Below, in pieces: positions 37,826 to 46,918 of a stretch of 64,000 bases of DNA. Origin of the DNA: Pseudomonas sp. HS6 (lineage in GTDB: Bacteria; Pseudomonadota; Gammaproteobacteria; Pseudomonadales; Pseudomonadaceae); NCBI RefSeq assembly GCF_023375815.1, contig NZ_CP067412.1, positions 1,054,001 to 1,118,000 on the forward strand, in the 5' to 3' direction. The first letter of the stretch is position 1. Every line of letters begins with the position of its first letter. The translations under genes were made by a program, and so were the position numbers. Under the pieces are notes generated by a model. That model was not told the DNA's origin, made no database searches, and saw only the letters and a list, made by a program, of their open reading frames with translations.

Positions 37826-38977
37826 TTACAACTGATAGTTCTTCAACTCCCGCGCAATCACCATCCGCTGTATCTCGCTTGACCCTTCATAAATCTGGGT
37901 AATCCGCGCATCCCGGTAATATTTCTCCACCGGGTAATCCTCCAGATACCCATACCCGCCATGAATCTGAATCGCTGACGAACAAACCTTTTCAGCCATT
38001 TCCGAAGCAAACAATTTGGCCTGCGAAGCCTCCGACAGACACGGCTTGCCCGCCGTACGTAGCCGCGCCGCATGCAGGATCATCAACCGTGCCGCATTGA
38101 TCTGCATCTGCATGTCCGCCAGCAGGTTGGCGATGCTCTGGTGTTCGATGATTGCCTTGCCGAACTGCACCCGATCACGGGCGTAACCCAGCGCCGCTTC
38201 AAACGCCGCACGGGCGATGCCCAGTGCTTGCGCGGCAATGCCGATGCGTCCGCCTTCAAGGTTGGAGAGGGCAATCGCCAAACCTTTACCGCGTTCACCC
38301 AGCAGATTCGCTTCAGGAATGCTGCAATTGTTCAGCGTCACCGCGCAGGTGTCGGAGGCGCGGATGCCCATCTTGTGTTCGGTGCGGTCGACGATGAAAC
38401 CCGGTGTATCGGTAGGCACCAGGAACGCCGAAATCCCACGCTTGCCAAGGTCTGGATCGGTCACCGCAAACACGATCGCCAGTTTGGCCCGCTTGCCATT
38501 GCTGACGAACTGCTTGGCGCCGTTGATCACCCATTGCCCGTCACGCAGTTCGGCGCGGGTGCGCAGGTTGTGCGCTTCGGAGCCTGCCTGGGGTTCGGTC
38601 AGGCAGAAGCAGCCGATCACCGCACCGCTGGCCAGATCTGCCAGCCAGGTCTGTTTCTGTTCTTCGCTGCCGTAGTTGAGCACCGGGCCGCAGCCCACCG
38701 AGTTGTGGATGCTCATGAACGCACCGGTAGCGCCGTCACCGGCAGAAATCTCTTCCACCGCCAGCGCATAGGCTACGTAGTCGACGTACGTGCCGCCCCA
38801 TTCTTCCGGCACCACCATGCCCAACAGGCCGAGTTCGCCCATCTTCGCCACCAGACCGTCATCGATCCAGCCAGCCTTTTCCCAAGCCTGTGCGTGGGGG
38901 GCGATTTCGCCGCGGGCAAAATCCCGGGCCATGTCGCGGATCATTACCTGGTCTTCAGTCAATTCGAGATCGTGCAT
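37826..38977 (-). CDS. acyl-CoA dehydrogenase, isobutyryl-CoA dehydrogenase-like
   Basis: This 383-residue FAD dehydrogenase has [40 protein letters not shown] and the catalytic Glu in [17 protein letters not shown]. It follows, three bases later, a 3-hydroxyisobutyryl-CoA hydrolase-like gene. That pairing is the usual valine-branch arrangement, so isobutyryl-CoA is the likely substrate. GGGAG precedes the ATG. Confidence 0.92.
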   Translation of the reverse strand: MHDLELTEDQVMIRDMARDFARGEIAPHAQAWEKAGWIDDGLVAKMGELGLLGMVVPEEWGGTYVDYVAYALAVEEISAGDGATGAFMSIHNSVGCGPVLNYGSEEQKQTWLADLASGAVIGCFCLTEPQAGSEAHNLRTRAELRDGQWVINGAKQFVSNGKRAKLAIVFAVTDPDLGKRGISAFLVPTDTPGFIVDRTEHKMGIRASDTCAVTLNNCSIPEANLLGERGKGLAIALSNLEGGRIGIAAQALGIARAAFEAALGYARDRVQFGKAIIEHQSIANLLADMQMQINAARLMILHAARLRTAGKPCLSEASQAKLFASEMAEKVCSSAIQIHGGYGYLEDYPVEKYYRDARITQIYEGSSEIQRMVIARELKNYQL

Positions 38978-38980
38978 GGC

Positions 38981-40087
38981 TCAGCTCCCGCTCTCAGCGA
39001 AACCGTGGAAGAAACCCGCGATGTGCTCGGCGTGCAGCGCGGCAAGGGTCGGCGGGTTCCAACGTGGTGATTTGTCTTTGTCGATCAGCAAGGCGCGCAC
39101 GCCTTCGATCAGGTCGCCGCGTTCGAACCACTGGCGATCCAGATGCAGTTCGAGGGCGAAGCAGTGTTCCAGGCTCAGGTGCCGGCCGCGACGCAGCATT
39201 TCCAGGGTCACGCCCATGGCCAGCGGCGAGCGGGTTTCCAGCAGGTCGGCGGTGGTGGTTGCCCATTCGTGGCTGTCTGCGACGGTCACGGCGCGCAGTT
39301 GCTCGACGATGCTCGGCACATCGGGCAACGCGAAGAAATGGTCGATGGCCGGGCGCAAGGCTTCAAGCGGCGCATCCGACAGAGTTTGCACGGCATGGCG
39401 GGCCAGCAGGTTTTGCAGGTCTTTCAGCGGCGTATCGTGCCACTCCAGGTGATCGAATTGTTCATCGAGGGTGCCGAGTTTGCTGCTGTCCAGATACCAG
39501 TCGGCGAGGCCGCAATACAGCGCATCCGCCGCCCGAATCTGCACGCCGCTGACGCCCAGATAAATCCCCAGCTCGCCGGGAATGCGCGGCAGGAAATAAC
39601 TGCCGCCGACATCCGGGAAATACCCGATCGCCACTTCCGGCATCGCCAGACGGCTCTTCTCGGTGACCACCCGCAGATCGGCGCCTTGCACCAGGCCCAT
39701 GCCGCCGCCGAGGACGAAACCGTCCATCAACGCCAGCACCGGTTTGCGGTAGTGGTGGATCGTCAGGTCGAGGGCGTATTCCTCGACGAAGAAATCTTCG
39801 TGCAGCGTGTCGCCGCTTTTATGGCTGTCGTACAGGGATCGAATGTCGCCACCGGCACAAAAGGCTTTCTCGCCGGCACCGCGCAGCACGACGGCGTGAA
39901 TATCGGCATCAGCGGCCCAGGCGTCCAGGTATTGCTGGAGCTGGCGTACCATGTCGAGGGTCAGGGCGTTGAGACCGGCGGGGCGGTTGAGGGTCAGATG
40001 ACCGATGTGATTGCGAACCTCGGCCAGCACTTCGTGTGGCGTGGCATCCATGGACGAAGTCCGCGGGGATGAAGCCTGAGCAGTCAT
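38981..40087 (-). CDS. 3-hydroxyisobutyryl-CoA hydrolase / enoyl-CoA hydratase family protein
   Basis: This 368-residue crotonase-fold protein has the longer form typical of HIBCH. Its motifs are GEKAFCAGGDIRSLYDS, MDGFVLGGGMGLVQGADLRV and MPEVAIGYFPDVGGSYFLPR, where the Glu and Asp match the hydrolase active site. It would release 3-hydroxyisobutyrate in valine breakdown. I chose the ATG at 40087 because GGGAG is six bases upstream; a GTG at 40090 is too close to it. Confidence 0.9.
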   Translation of the reverse strand: MTAQASSPRTSSMDATPHEVLAEVRNHIGHLTLNRPAGLNALTLDMVRQLQQYLDAWAADADIHAVVLRGAGEKAFCAGGDIRSLYDSHKSGDTLHEDFFVEEYALDLTIHHYRKPVLALMDGFVLGGGMGLVQGADLRVVTEKSRLAMPEVAIGYFPDVGGSYFLPRIPGELGIYLGVSGVQIRAADALYCGLADWYLDSSKLGTLDEQFDHLEWHDTPLKDLQNLLARHAVQTLSDAPLEALRPAIDHFFALPDVPSIVEQLRAVTVADSHEWATTTADLLETRSPLAMGVTLEMLRRGRHLSLEHCFALELHLDRQWFERGDLIEGVRALLIDKDKSPRWNPPTLAALHAEHIAGFFHGFAESGS

Positions 40088-40123
40088 CACTAACTCCCTG
40101 CTTTTATTGTCTTTATTCGAGAA

Positions 40124-40137
40124 GCTCGCGCGCGAGC
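40124..40137. promoter_or_regulatory. 14-base palindrome upstream of the valine-branch genes (possible operator)
   Basis: GCTCGCGCGCGAGC is a perfect palindrome 37 bases before the hydrolase start codon. It may be an operator for a regulator not encoded here. The surrounding gap 40088-40366 holds no other gene. Confidence 0.35.
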
Positions 40138-40366
40138 GTTACCGGATCGTAACAGTGCAAATTTGCCGTGTACAACGGGGATATGTGCATGGGGTGTCTG
40201 CATTTTTGCCTTGACCACAAAATGAAAAATTGTGGCCGGAGCGCCGGCACCTGCTAGGCTGCGCGGCGGTTGCGACGAGCCCGCAAACAGACCTTCGCTT
40301 CAACAGCGTCTGCAACAGAACCCCAGCGTTTTTTCACCAGAGCTCAACGCGCAATGGAGGCGCACC

Positions 40367-40846
40367 ATGTCGATAACAAGGTATTCAACAGGCAGACTGA
40401 TCGTTGTGTTGCTACTGCTGCTGACGGTTATCAATGTCGCAGCGTGGGCGTTTGTCCTGCGTGGCGGGTTTTCCAGGGCGTATGGCATGGAAATGATCAG
40501 GACCAAAGAACCCTTGCTGATCGCGGGGCATGGCGATGATGAAAGCTATTACGTGCTGCCCGTCAGCACGACGCTCTATTACGACAAAAGCTACCCCGAA
40601 GGTTTTAGTCGTTACATGGTCTTTTTCAATCACAAGGGTTTTATCGCCGGCGATCCCGTGCCGATGAAGCCCGAGTATGGAGGATCATTGATTGATCCTC
40701 GCTGGTTGTCGAATGTCGATGCCGATGCGTTGAAAGACATATTCAAGCGTTTCCCTCTCTCGAAAAAAGACGTCGCCGCAGCTATCAAAGCCAACGGAGT
40801 TACCAAAGAGGATTTGATGGATATCATCCGGTCGATGCCGGATTGA
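40367..40846 (+). CDS. hypothetical protein with one N-terminal membrane helix
   Basis: This 159-residue protein has one hydrophobic helix at about residues 10-30 (GRLIVVLLLLLTVINVAAWA) and a mostly soluble, probably periplasmic remainder with a C-terminal acidic/basic helix pair. I recognise no family. GGAGG six bases before the ATG is a strong ribosome site, so it is very likely a real gene; the longer upstream frame is not needed. Codon use is somewhat AT-richer than that of its neighbours. It converges on the HPP gene. Confidence 0.7.
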   Translation: MSITRYSTGRLIVVLLLLLTVINVAAWAFVLRGGFSRAYGMEMIRTKEPLLIAGHGDDESYYVLPVSTTLYYDKSYPEGFSRYMVFFNHKGFIAGDPVPMKPEYGGSLIDPRWLSNVDADALKDIFKRFPLSKKDVAAAIKANGVTKEDLMDIIRSMPD

Positions 40847-40879
40847 TCCGTTTCAGGGAGTTTGCGCAGCACGCCGCTT

Positions 40880-41566
40880 TCAGCTGAACACTTGGCCAAT
40901 GCTTCGCCGCTTCGCATGCAATTCACTGGCATGAATCAACTGCTCCAGATCTTCCGGTGTGACATCAATGAACGCCTCCATATCCGCCAGTGCCAATTTC
41001 AGATCCTCGGCCGTGATGGACTGAATATCGACCGGTGCCACGGCCGGCGCCGGTTCGGCGGGACGTTTCGGGTAACGGATCCGAGTCAGGTTGTTGTAGG
41101 CCAGTGCAGCGAGCAGCAGGCAGGCGGCGCTGAGCATTACCGGTTCCAGGGCTTTCCAGTCCATGGCGATGGTCATCGGATCGGCCAGCACCATTGTCAA
41201 TGCGACGGCGCCGGCTGGTGGGTGCAGGCAGCGCAGCCAGCACATCAATATCAGCGCCATGCCCGCCGCCAGGCACGCGCTGCCCAGGGTTCGGCCGAGG
41301 ACGTGGGCCACCAGCAACGCGACCACGCCGGCACACAGATAGCCGCCGATGATCGACCACGGCTGGGCGAGGGCGCCGGAGGATACGGCAAACAGCAGCA
41401 CCGCCGAGGCGCCCAACGGGCCGATCAGGTGGTAGGCGACTTCGATGCCGAACACCTGACTGCACGCCCACACACTGAACAACGTGCCCAGCGCCATGCC
41501 GATGGCGGCGCGGCTCCATTCAGTGGGGCGGGTGTTGATGGCGGCGGGCAACCAGCGAGCGAGCAT
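40880..41566 (-). CDS. HPP family membrane protein
   Basis: This 228-residue protein has an N-terminal hydrophobic domain with four to five helices containing the HPP signature (LRCLHPPAGAVALTMVLADP) and a cytoplasmic C-terminal tail. HPP proteins in other organisms have been linked to nitrite transport in plastids and cyanobacteria; the role in Pseudomonas is not established. The ATG at 41566 follows AGAGGA. It starts just 33 bases after a strong terminator of the upstream direction. Confidence 0.85.
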   Translation of the reverse strand: MLARWLPAAINTRPTEWSRAAIGMALGTLFSVWACSQVFGIEVAYHLIGPLGASAVLLFAVSSGALAQPWSIIGGYLCAGVVALLVAHVLGRTLGSACLAAGMALILMCWLRCLHPPAGAVALTMVLADPMTIAMDWKALEPVMLSAACLLLAALAYNNLTRIRYPKRPAEPAPAVAPVDIQSITAEDLKLALADMEAFIDVTPEDLEQLIHASELHAKRRSIGQVFS

Positions 41567-41598
41567 GAAGTAGCGATCCTCTTGGGGAAACTGAAGGC

Positions 41599-41635
41599 AA
41601 AAAAAAGGACTTGTCCGTCGATCCGGAAAGTCCTT
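41599..41635 (-). terminator. rho-independent terminator between the MFS and HPP genes
   Basis: On the minus strand AGGACTT pairs with AAGTCCT, with a second inner pairing TCCG/CGGA, and a run of eight Ts follows. It is the clearest intrinsic terminator in the window. It ends transcripts from the MFS gene (stop at 41726) or from a possible short transcript starting in between. Confidence 0.9.
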
Positions 41636-41725
41636 CGAAGTGTTCCAACTATTGGGGGAGGAACGCGCACAGTGTGCCAAGCAATCTCGATGCTGACAAA
41701 TTCATATAAATGCATCTTCAATGCA

Positions 41726-42904
41726 TTATTTATGAAGTAAAGCCACTCGCCGTCCGCTCATGAAGCACAGGAAACCGCCCATCGCGGTCAGCGCGCTGAG
41801 GGCGTAGAACATGGTCGGTGCTGGCGTGTGCATCAGCAGGAAACCGCAGATCACCGGGCTTAGCGCGCCGCCCAACGCCGCGAGGTTCTGCGCGCCGTAA
41901 TAACTGCCGCGCAATTCTTCCGGGGCCAGGGTGTCGACGAACAGGAATTCCGACGGATAAATGATCATCTCGCCGAGGGTGAAGATGAACATTGCGATGC
42001 ACCAACTCACCAGGCTGTCGGCCAGACTGAAACCGATCAGGCCGAGAATGAACAGACTGGTGCCGGCGGCGATCCAGTAGCGCAGTTTTTCCCGGTTGAG
42101 GAAGCGGCCGATCTGGTATTGCAGCAGGATCACTGCGATGGCGTTGCAGGCGAGCAGGGCGGCCATGGTTTGCAGGGCGCGCTGCGAGTCTTCGACCACC
42201 AACAGGTATTGGGACAGGTACAGCGTAAATCGGCCGTGGACCACGGTGCTGAGCAGACAGCCGCAGGTGAACATGATCAGCGTGCGGTCGTTTTTCAGGG
42301 TGACCAGGGTTTTCAGGAAGCTTTGCGGCTGGCCGATGGCGGCGACCGGGCTGGCGTCCCTGGGAATCCCTATCATCAGGAAGATGCTGCCGAAAGCGAT
42401 ACCGGCGGCTATCAGGAACGGCGCAATCGGGTACACCCCGGCGATCACCACTCCCAGCATCGGGCCGGTGGCGTAGCCGATGTTGGTCAGGGTGTAGCGC
42501 AGGGAAAACGCCTTGGCCCGCTGGCCCATGGGCAGGTTTTCACTGAGGATCGCCTTGGAACCGATCAGGAACAACGCCGAGGCGGTTTCGGTGATGACCA
42601 GGGTTGCGGTCGTCAGGTACAGGTCTTTGGCGAAGGTCAGCAACACGAAACCGATGGAACTGGACAGCATGGCGAGGATCAGCAACCGGCGCTTCTCGAG
42701 TCGGTCGATGATGTAGCCGCCGTACAGCGCGAGCAGGGTGGCGATAAACACCGCGATGCCCAGCAACAACCCGACGTCCTGTTGGTTGAGGCCGAGCTTG
42801 TTGCTCAAGAACAGTGTGAGCAAAGGACTGGTGATGGCGCGGCTGACGACGATGGTCAGCGAAACGATCATCAGGCGGCGGATAACGAGCGAGTAGGTGG
42901 CCAC
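41726..42904 (-). CDS. MFS transporter, last gene of the lyase operon
   Basis: This 392-residue major facilitator has about twelve helices and the loop motif GGYIIDRLEKRRLL after helix 2. It resembles drug-type (MdtH-like) exporters, but substrate is unknown. The start seems to be GTG at 42904 without a clear ribosome site, 16 bases after the MmgE/PrpD-type gene, so coupled translation is likely. As part of this operon it may export a product or import a second substrate. Confidence 0.85.
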   Translation of the reverse strand: MATYSLVIRRLMIVSLTIVVSRAITSPLLTLFLSNKLGLNQQDVGLLLGIAVFIATLLALYGGYIIDRLEKRRLLILAMLSSSIGFVLLTFAKDLYLTTATLVITETASALFLIGSKAILSENLPMGQRAKAFSLRYTLTNIGYATGPMLGVVIAGVYPIAPFLIAAGIAFGSIFLMIGIPRDASPVAAIGQPQSFLKTLVTLKNDRTLIMFTCGCLLSTVVHGRFTLYLSQYLLVVEDSQRALQTMAALLACNAIAVILLQYQIGRFLNREKLRYWIAAGTSLFILGLIGFSLADSLVSWCIAMFIFTLGEMIIYPSEFLFVDTLAPEELRGSYYGAQNLAALGGALSPVICGFLLMHTPAPTMFYALSALTAMGGFLCFMSGRRVALLHK

Positions 42905-42920
42905 GGAAAATCAAATGTCC

Positions 42921-44273
42921 TTATTCGGTTAACAGGTGCTCAAGATCGCGCACGGAATCCAGCGTTTGCAGTTGCTGCAACTGTGCCAGCAGCCGTTCAG
43001 CCTTGGCTGCTGAACTCACGCGCAACGCCAGACTGAAAAACTTCTCCTCCAGCGCCGCCTCGCTCAGCGGATTGCCCGGCGCGCCCAGCGGCACCTCGAC
43101 ACACAGGCTCGCCTGACGCCCGTCGCGGGTTCGAACAATAACCACCGGCTCGCCATCCTCCGACAGACGCTCATCCACTTCAAGGCGAATGCGCGTCAGC
43201 CAATGAGCAATGCGCGGATCGTTGCGCGGCTGTTCATCGTAAGCCTCGAGCCGACAGTGCCCGTGCACCAGTCGCGCGGCGAGGGCGTAGGGTAGGCTCA
43301 TCTGCGCAGCGGCCAGACTTTGGATGTCGCGGCCACCACACATGTCGAGCAGAAAACCGCACAGATTCACCTGGACGTCTTCCACCTGATCGGCGCCGAC
43401 CTGCAATTGCTCCAGCAACAAGCCGAGCGCATCGATCGCCGAGTGGGTGCCACGGCAGGCGGCGTAGGGTTTGATCGAGCAGCGCGCGAGTTTCCATACC
43501 CGTCCCAACTCGGCGTCCAATGCATCCGGTTGCGCGCTACCCGGCGCGAGGGTCTTGAGAAATCCACCCCAGACATCATCGAACAACACCGACGGCCCGC
43601 TGACGCCTTCGCGTGCAAAACGCGCCGCGAGCAGACCACCTTCGGCCGCACGGCCGCTGTGCAGTTTCTTGCTTTGCGAGCCGTCATGGATGAACGCCCA
43701 CAACCCGCCGCTGAAACTGCCGGCAATGCCCAGCGCCGACACGGTTTGCGCTGCATCCAGGGCAAAGATCCGCGCACAGGCCGCTGCCGCGCCGAACACG
43801 CCGCAGGTGGCGGTGGAATGCCAACCGGCGCCGTTGTGCGCCGAATAGCTGCCGCAGGCTTCCAGCACCCTCCGGCCGATTTCGTAGCCGATCACTACCG
43901 CCGTGATGAACTCGCGACCGTCCACCGGCCGATCCACCAGTGACAGCGCCGCCATCACCGCCGGCAGCACCACCGCGCCGGAATGATCGCAACCGCCGGT
44001 GTCGTCCAGTTCCAGCGCATGGGCGGCGATGCCGTTGAGCAACGCCGCGTGCCCCGCACCGACGCGCAGTGATGAACCCCAGACCAGTGCGGTGCCCGGC
44101 TCTGCACCGAATACCTGCCGCGCCTGAAGCGCCACCGCACTATCGGCCCCGGCCAGCACTGCACCGAAGGTATCGAGAATGTGCCGCTTGGCCTGTTCCA
44201 CCAACGCCGGGGGCAGATCTTCAAAGCGGGTTTCGACGCAAAACTGCGCCAGCCGCTGCATGCGCTGGGTCAT
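42921..44273 (-). CDS. MmgE/PrpD family protein (possible epimerase)
   Basis: This 450-residue protein matches the MmgE/PrpD fold along its length, with HALELDDTGGCDHSGAVVLP, NGAGWHSTATCGVFGAAAAC and KPYAACRGTHSAIDA, the conserved His/Lys pocket segments of the family. The family holds 2-methylcitrate dehydratase, cis-aconitate decarboxylase and iminodisuccinate epimerase. It lacks propionate-pathway neighbours (no prpB/C), so methylcitrate dehydration is unlikely. Its ATG overlaps the upstream stop (ATGA). An epimerase or dehydratase for an N-substituted dicarboxylate is my inference. Confidence 0.85.
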   Translation of the reverse strand: MTQRMQRLAQFCVETRFEDLPPALVEQAKRHILDTFGAVLAGADSAVALQARQVFGAEPGTALVWGSSLRVGAGHAALLNGIAAHALELDDTGGCDHSGAVVLPAVMAALSLVDRPVDGREFITAVVIGYEIGRRVLEACGSYSAHNGAGWHSTATCGVFGAAAACARIFALDAAQTVSALGIAGSFSGGLWAFIHDGSQSKKLHSGRAAEGGLLAARFAREGVSGPSVLFDDVWGGFLKTLAPGSAQPDALDAELGRVWKLARCSIKPYAACRGTHSAIDALGLLLEQLQVGADQVEDVQVNLCGFLLDMCGGRDIQSLAAAQMSLPYALAARLVHGHCRLEAYDEQPRNDPRIAHWLTRIRLEVDERLSEDGEPVVIVRTRDGRQASLCVEVPLGAPGNPLSEAALEEKFFSLALRVSSAAKAERLLAQLQQLQTLDSVRDLEHLLTE

Positions 44274-45157
44274 ACAAGGTAGTCCCGATAATGGCGCTCA
44301 TACACCGACGCCGGGTGATCCTGCGCAACCGGAGCCGCCGATTGCACCCACCATTGCGCAACTTCGGCGCCGGTGGCGATCCACACGTCGTCATGCTGCT
44401 GAATGCCTTGCAGCAATTCCCGCAGCACACCGATGCGCCCCGGCGTGGCGATGATTTCCGGGTGCAGCCGCAGCACGTAGCACAGGCCGAAGCGGTGGAA
44501 CCCGGCGAAGTCCATTTGCAGGTTACCGAGGGTGTGGCTGTAGGAGGCGATCCGCGATTGCGCTGGCGGCACGGCCGGGCTCAGGTTGAAGGCGAAGTAG
44601 GGTTCGTCTTCCAGCTCGTAATGCAGCGGCAACTCGACCACTTCGGGGGCGGTCGGGTGCAAGAACGGCAGGTCATCGCCACGCCATGAGGAAGACCAGT
44701 GAATGCCGTGAGCTTTCAAGGCTTCGATGAATCCCGGCGCGCCGTTGCCTGCCGGAATCCGGAAACCGGTTGGACGCACGCCGGTCAATATTTTCAGCGC
44801 TGCACAGCCCTTGGCGACTTCCGCGCTTTGCGCCGCCAGATCCAGCGTGTCGTAATCCTGATGGCGGTAACCGGCGCACGCGATTTCATGGCCGTCAGCC
44901 TGTATCGCGGCGATGTGCTGCGGATTTTCCTCGGCGACGATGCCGGGCACGAACCAGCTGCTGCGCACCCCGAGTTCCTTGAACAGGCCGAGCAAACGCT
45001 CGACACCCCGTTGCGTGCCGTAGCGCCACACCGAGAGCGTCTTGTCACGCCCGGCGACTTCCGGGGCCTGGGTGAGGATGCCGTGGATGTCGTTGTAATC
45101 GACGGTCAGCACCACCGCGCAACGCTTGCCGGCGGGCCAAAGGTTGGAGTCAGCCAT
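44270..45157 (-). CDS. NodB/CE4-fold hydrolase with altered metal site
   Basis: This 295-residue polysaccharide-deacetylase-family protein is close to the H. pylori PgdA / PuuE-type branch, whose members often act on small amides rather than polysaccharides. Aligned with the neighbouring paralogue, the catalytic Asp is kept (Asp20 in LTVDYND), but the second Asp becomes Asn22 and the first metal His becomes Ala95 (HEIACAGYRHQ); His99 remains. There is no signal peptide, so it acts in the cytoplasm. It overlaps both neighbours (8 and 4 bases). Confidence 0.85.
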   Translation of the reverse strand: MADSNLWPAGKRCAVVLTVDYNDIHGILTQAPEVAGRDKTLSVWRYGTQRGVERLLGLFKELGVRSSWFVPGIVAEENPQHIAAIQADGHEIACAGYRHQDYDTLDLAAQSAEVAKGCAALKILTGVRPTGFRIPAGNGAPGFIEALKAHGIHWSSSWRGDDLPFLHPTAPEVVELPLHYELEDEPYFAFNLSPAVPPAQSRIASYSHTLGNLQMDFAGFHRFGLCYVLRLHPEIIATPGRIGVLRELLQGIQQHDDVWIATGAEVAQWWVQSAAPVAQDHPASVYERHYRDYLV

Positions 45158-45995
45158 GGTGATGCTCCTTCAGCCACCAGCGAGCGACGTCACGGCAGGT
45201 GGCGAACCACACGTCATCGCGCTGGCGCATGTGTTCGAAGAGTTTCTCCAGCAACAGGATGCGCCCCGGTTTGCCGGTGATTTTCGGGTGGAACAGAGTG
45301 GTCAGGCACAGGCCTTCGTCCATCGCGCCGTCGTACTCGCGTTGCCAGTTGTCGAGGGTCAGTTCATAACTGGCGGTGCGGTCGAGCCCGGACGGGAAGT
45401 TCGGTGCGCGGGTGTAGGCGAGGGAGGCGTAGTCGTCCATTTCCCAGCGGCCGGGGATCTCCACCAGCGGCGTATCGTGGCCGGGGACGTTGACCAGATA
45501 CGGGCGGTCGTCGCCGCGCATGCTGCTGGAATAGATAACGCCGTTGTCGGCCAGCATCGCCGGGGTTTCGGCGCGCCAATCACCGGACGGGGTTCGAAAA
45601 CCCTCGGCGCGGATGTGCAGGTATTGCCAGAAAACGTCGCGGGACTTGTTCATCACGGCCTGCTGCTGGTCCAGCGTCAGGGCGTAGAAGGATTCGTGCT
45701 TGTAGCCGTGGTAGGCGACTTCATGGCCGCGTTCGACAATGGCCTGGCATTGTTTCGGCCAGTTTTCCACGACCAACGCGGGGACGAAGAAGGTGGTCGG
45801 GATCTTGAAGGTGTCGAGCAGGTCGAGCAGGCGTGGCAAGGCGCGATACGGGCCGTAGCCGCCGAAGCCGAAGTATTCCGGTTTGTGCCAGATCGAACCG
45901 TTGAGCATCGCATCGCCGGTCGGGCCGTCGAGGTCGAAGGCCAGGGCGAGGCAGGCTTTGTGCTGGTCGGGCCAGGTGGGTTGCAAGGAGGACAT
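45150..45995 (-). CDS. NodB/CE4-fold hydrolase (PuuE/PgdA-like)
   Basis: This 281-residue cytoplasmic member of the polysaccharide deacetylase family has a full metal-site pattern: Asp21 and Asp23 (LAFDLDGPTG), His96 and His100 (HEVAYHGYKHESF). The absence of a signal peptide and the operon with amino-acid transport genes point to an amidohydrolase acting on an imported small molecule, as in PuuE-type allantoinase. Its 3' end overlaps the next, altered paralogue by eight bases, suggesting that they are made together. Confidence 0.87.
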   Translation of the reverse strand: MSSLQPTWPDQHKACLALAFDLDGPTGDAMLNGSIWHKPEYFGFGGYGPYRALPRLLDLLDTFKIPTTFFVPALVVENWPKQCQAIVERGHEVAYHGYKHESFYALTLDQQQAVMNKSRDVFWQYLHIRAEGFRTPSGDWRAETPAMLADNGVIYSSSMRGDDRPYLVNVPGHDTPLVEIPGRWEMDDYASLAYTRAPNFPSGLDRTASYELTLDNWQREYDGAMDEGLCLTTLFHPKITGKPGRILLLEKLFEHMRQRDDVWFATCRDVARWWLKEHHHG

Positions 45996-46021
45996 TAAGG
46001 GCGCTCGAGCTATTCATGAAA

Positions 46022-46048
46022 CAGCGCCGACCGGTTGAGTCGGCGCTG
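46022..46048 (-). terminator. intercistronic hairpin after the solute-binding protein gene
   Basis: A perfect ten-base-pair stem (CAGCGCCGAC / GTCGGCGCTG) with a seven-base loop starts seven bases after the stop codon of the binding-protein gene and is followed by only TTTC. It looks like the partial terminator/stabiliser commonly seen after such genes, allowing more binding protein than downstream enzymes. Confidence 0.7.
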
Positions 46049-46054
46049 ACCGGA

Positions 46055-46879
46055 TTACTTGCCGGCGTTGATGGTCACTTCCTTGATCGCACCCAGCTCC
46101 AGATCCCACTTCTTCAAAATCGCGTTATAGCTGCCGTCATCCACCATGCTCTGCAACGCCACTTTCACCGCTTCACTCAGCTCAGGCTTCTTCTTGCTCA
46201 CACCCAGCCCGGTGAACTGCACGGAGATCGGCTGGCCGACCGTCTTGTACATGTCCTTTTCCTGGGTCTTGAGGTACGACAGGGTTTCGCTGCCCTGCAT
46301 CGCTGCATCAATACGGCTCTGACGCAGTTGGGCGCGGGCGTCGGCCGAGCCTTCGGTGCCGATCACGTTGATCGCAGGTTTGCCTGCGGCTTCACAGTGT
46401 TCCTTACTCCACGCGGCGATTTCCGCCGGGAACGTGGTGCGGCGGCTGGTGCCGACTTTCTTGCCGCACAGGTCGGTGATTTCGTTGGTCGCGGTGTTCT
46501 TCTGCAAGGTGTAGAACTGCGGGCCGCTGGTGAAGTAGTCGACGAAGGTCACGCTGGCCTGACGCTCGGCGGTGTCGGTCATGCCCGACAGCACGATGTC
46601 GACGCGGTCGGTGGTCAGGGCGTTGATCATTTGCTCGAAGCCGGTTTCCTGCCACTTGATCTTGATCCCGAGGCGCTCGGCCAGGGCGTTGCCCAGGTCG
46701 TAGTCCAGACCGGTGAGCTTGTTGGTGGCCGGGTCCTTGAAATCCATCGGCGGATAGTTGGGCATGATCGCGACGACGATCTCGCCTTTTTCCTTGATGC
46801 CGGCCGGCAATTCGGCGGCGAAGCTGACGCTGGAAGCCATCAGGCCTGCGAGTACTGCTGGGATAACGAAGTTCTTCAT
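46055..46879 (-). CDS. polar amino-acid ABC transporter substrate-binding protein
   Basis: This 274-residue periplasmic binding protein (SBP_bac_3) has a signal peptide (cleavage near VSFAAELP), the ligand-pocket start GEIVVAIMPNYPPMDFKD, and SGMTDTAERQASVTFVDYFT. It captures the substrate for the permease and ATPase encoded upstream. The family binds amino acids and opine-like derivatives; the ligand here is not known. Confidence 0.93.
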   Translation of the reverse strand: MKNFVIPAVLAGLMASSVSFAAELPAGIKEKGEIVVAIMPNYPPMDFKDPATNKLTGLDYDLGNALAERLGIKIKWQETGFEQMINALTTDRVDIVLSGMTDTAERQASVTFVDYFTSGPQFYTLQKNTATNEITDLCGKKVGTSRRTTFPAEIAAWSKEHCEAAGKPAINVIGTEGSADARAQLRQSRIDAAMQGSETLSYLKTQEKDMYKTVGQPISVQFTGLGVSKKKPELSEAVKVALQSMVDDGSYNAILKKWDLELGAIKEVTINAGK

Positions 46880-46918
46880 GGACGTTCTCTTATGAGTGTT
46901 GTGAAGGCCAAAGGGGCC

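Noticed and set aside
42921..44273. 2-methylcitrate dehydratase PrpD
   Set aside because: No prpB, prpC or acnD gene is nearby, and the operon context is amino-acid transport and C-N lyase; the family name alone does not support that activity.
44270..45995. Cell-wall polysaccharide deacetylases
   Set aside because: Neither protein has a signal peptide or membrane anchor, and both sit in a small-molecule transport operon.
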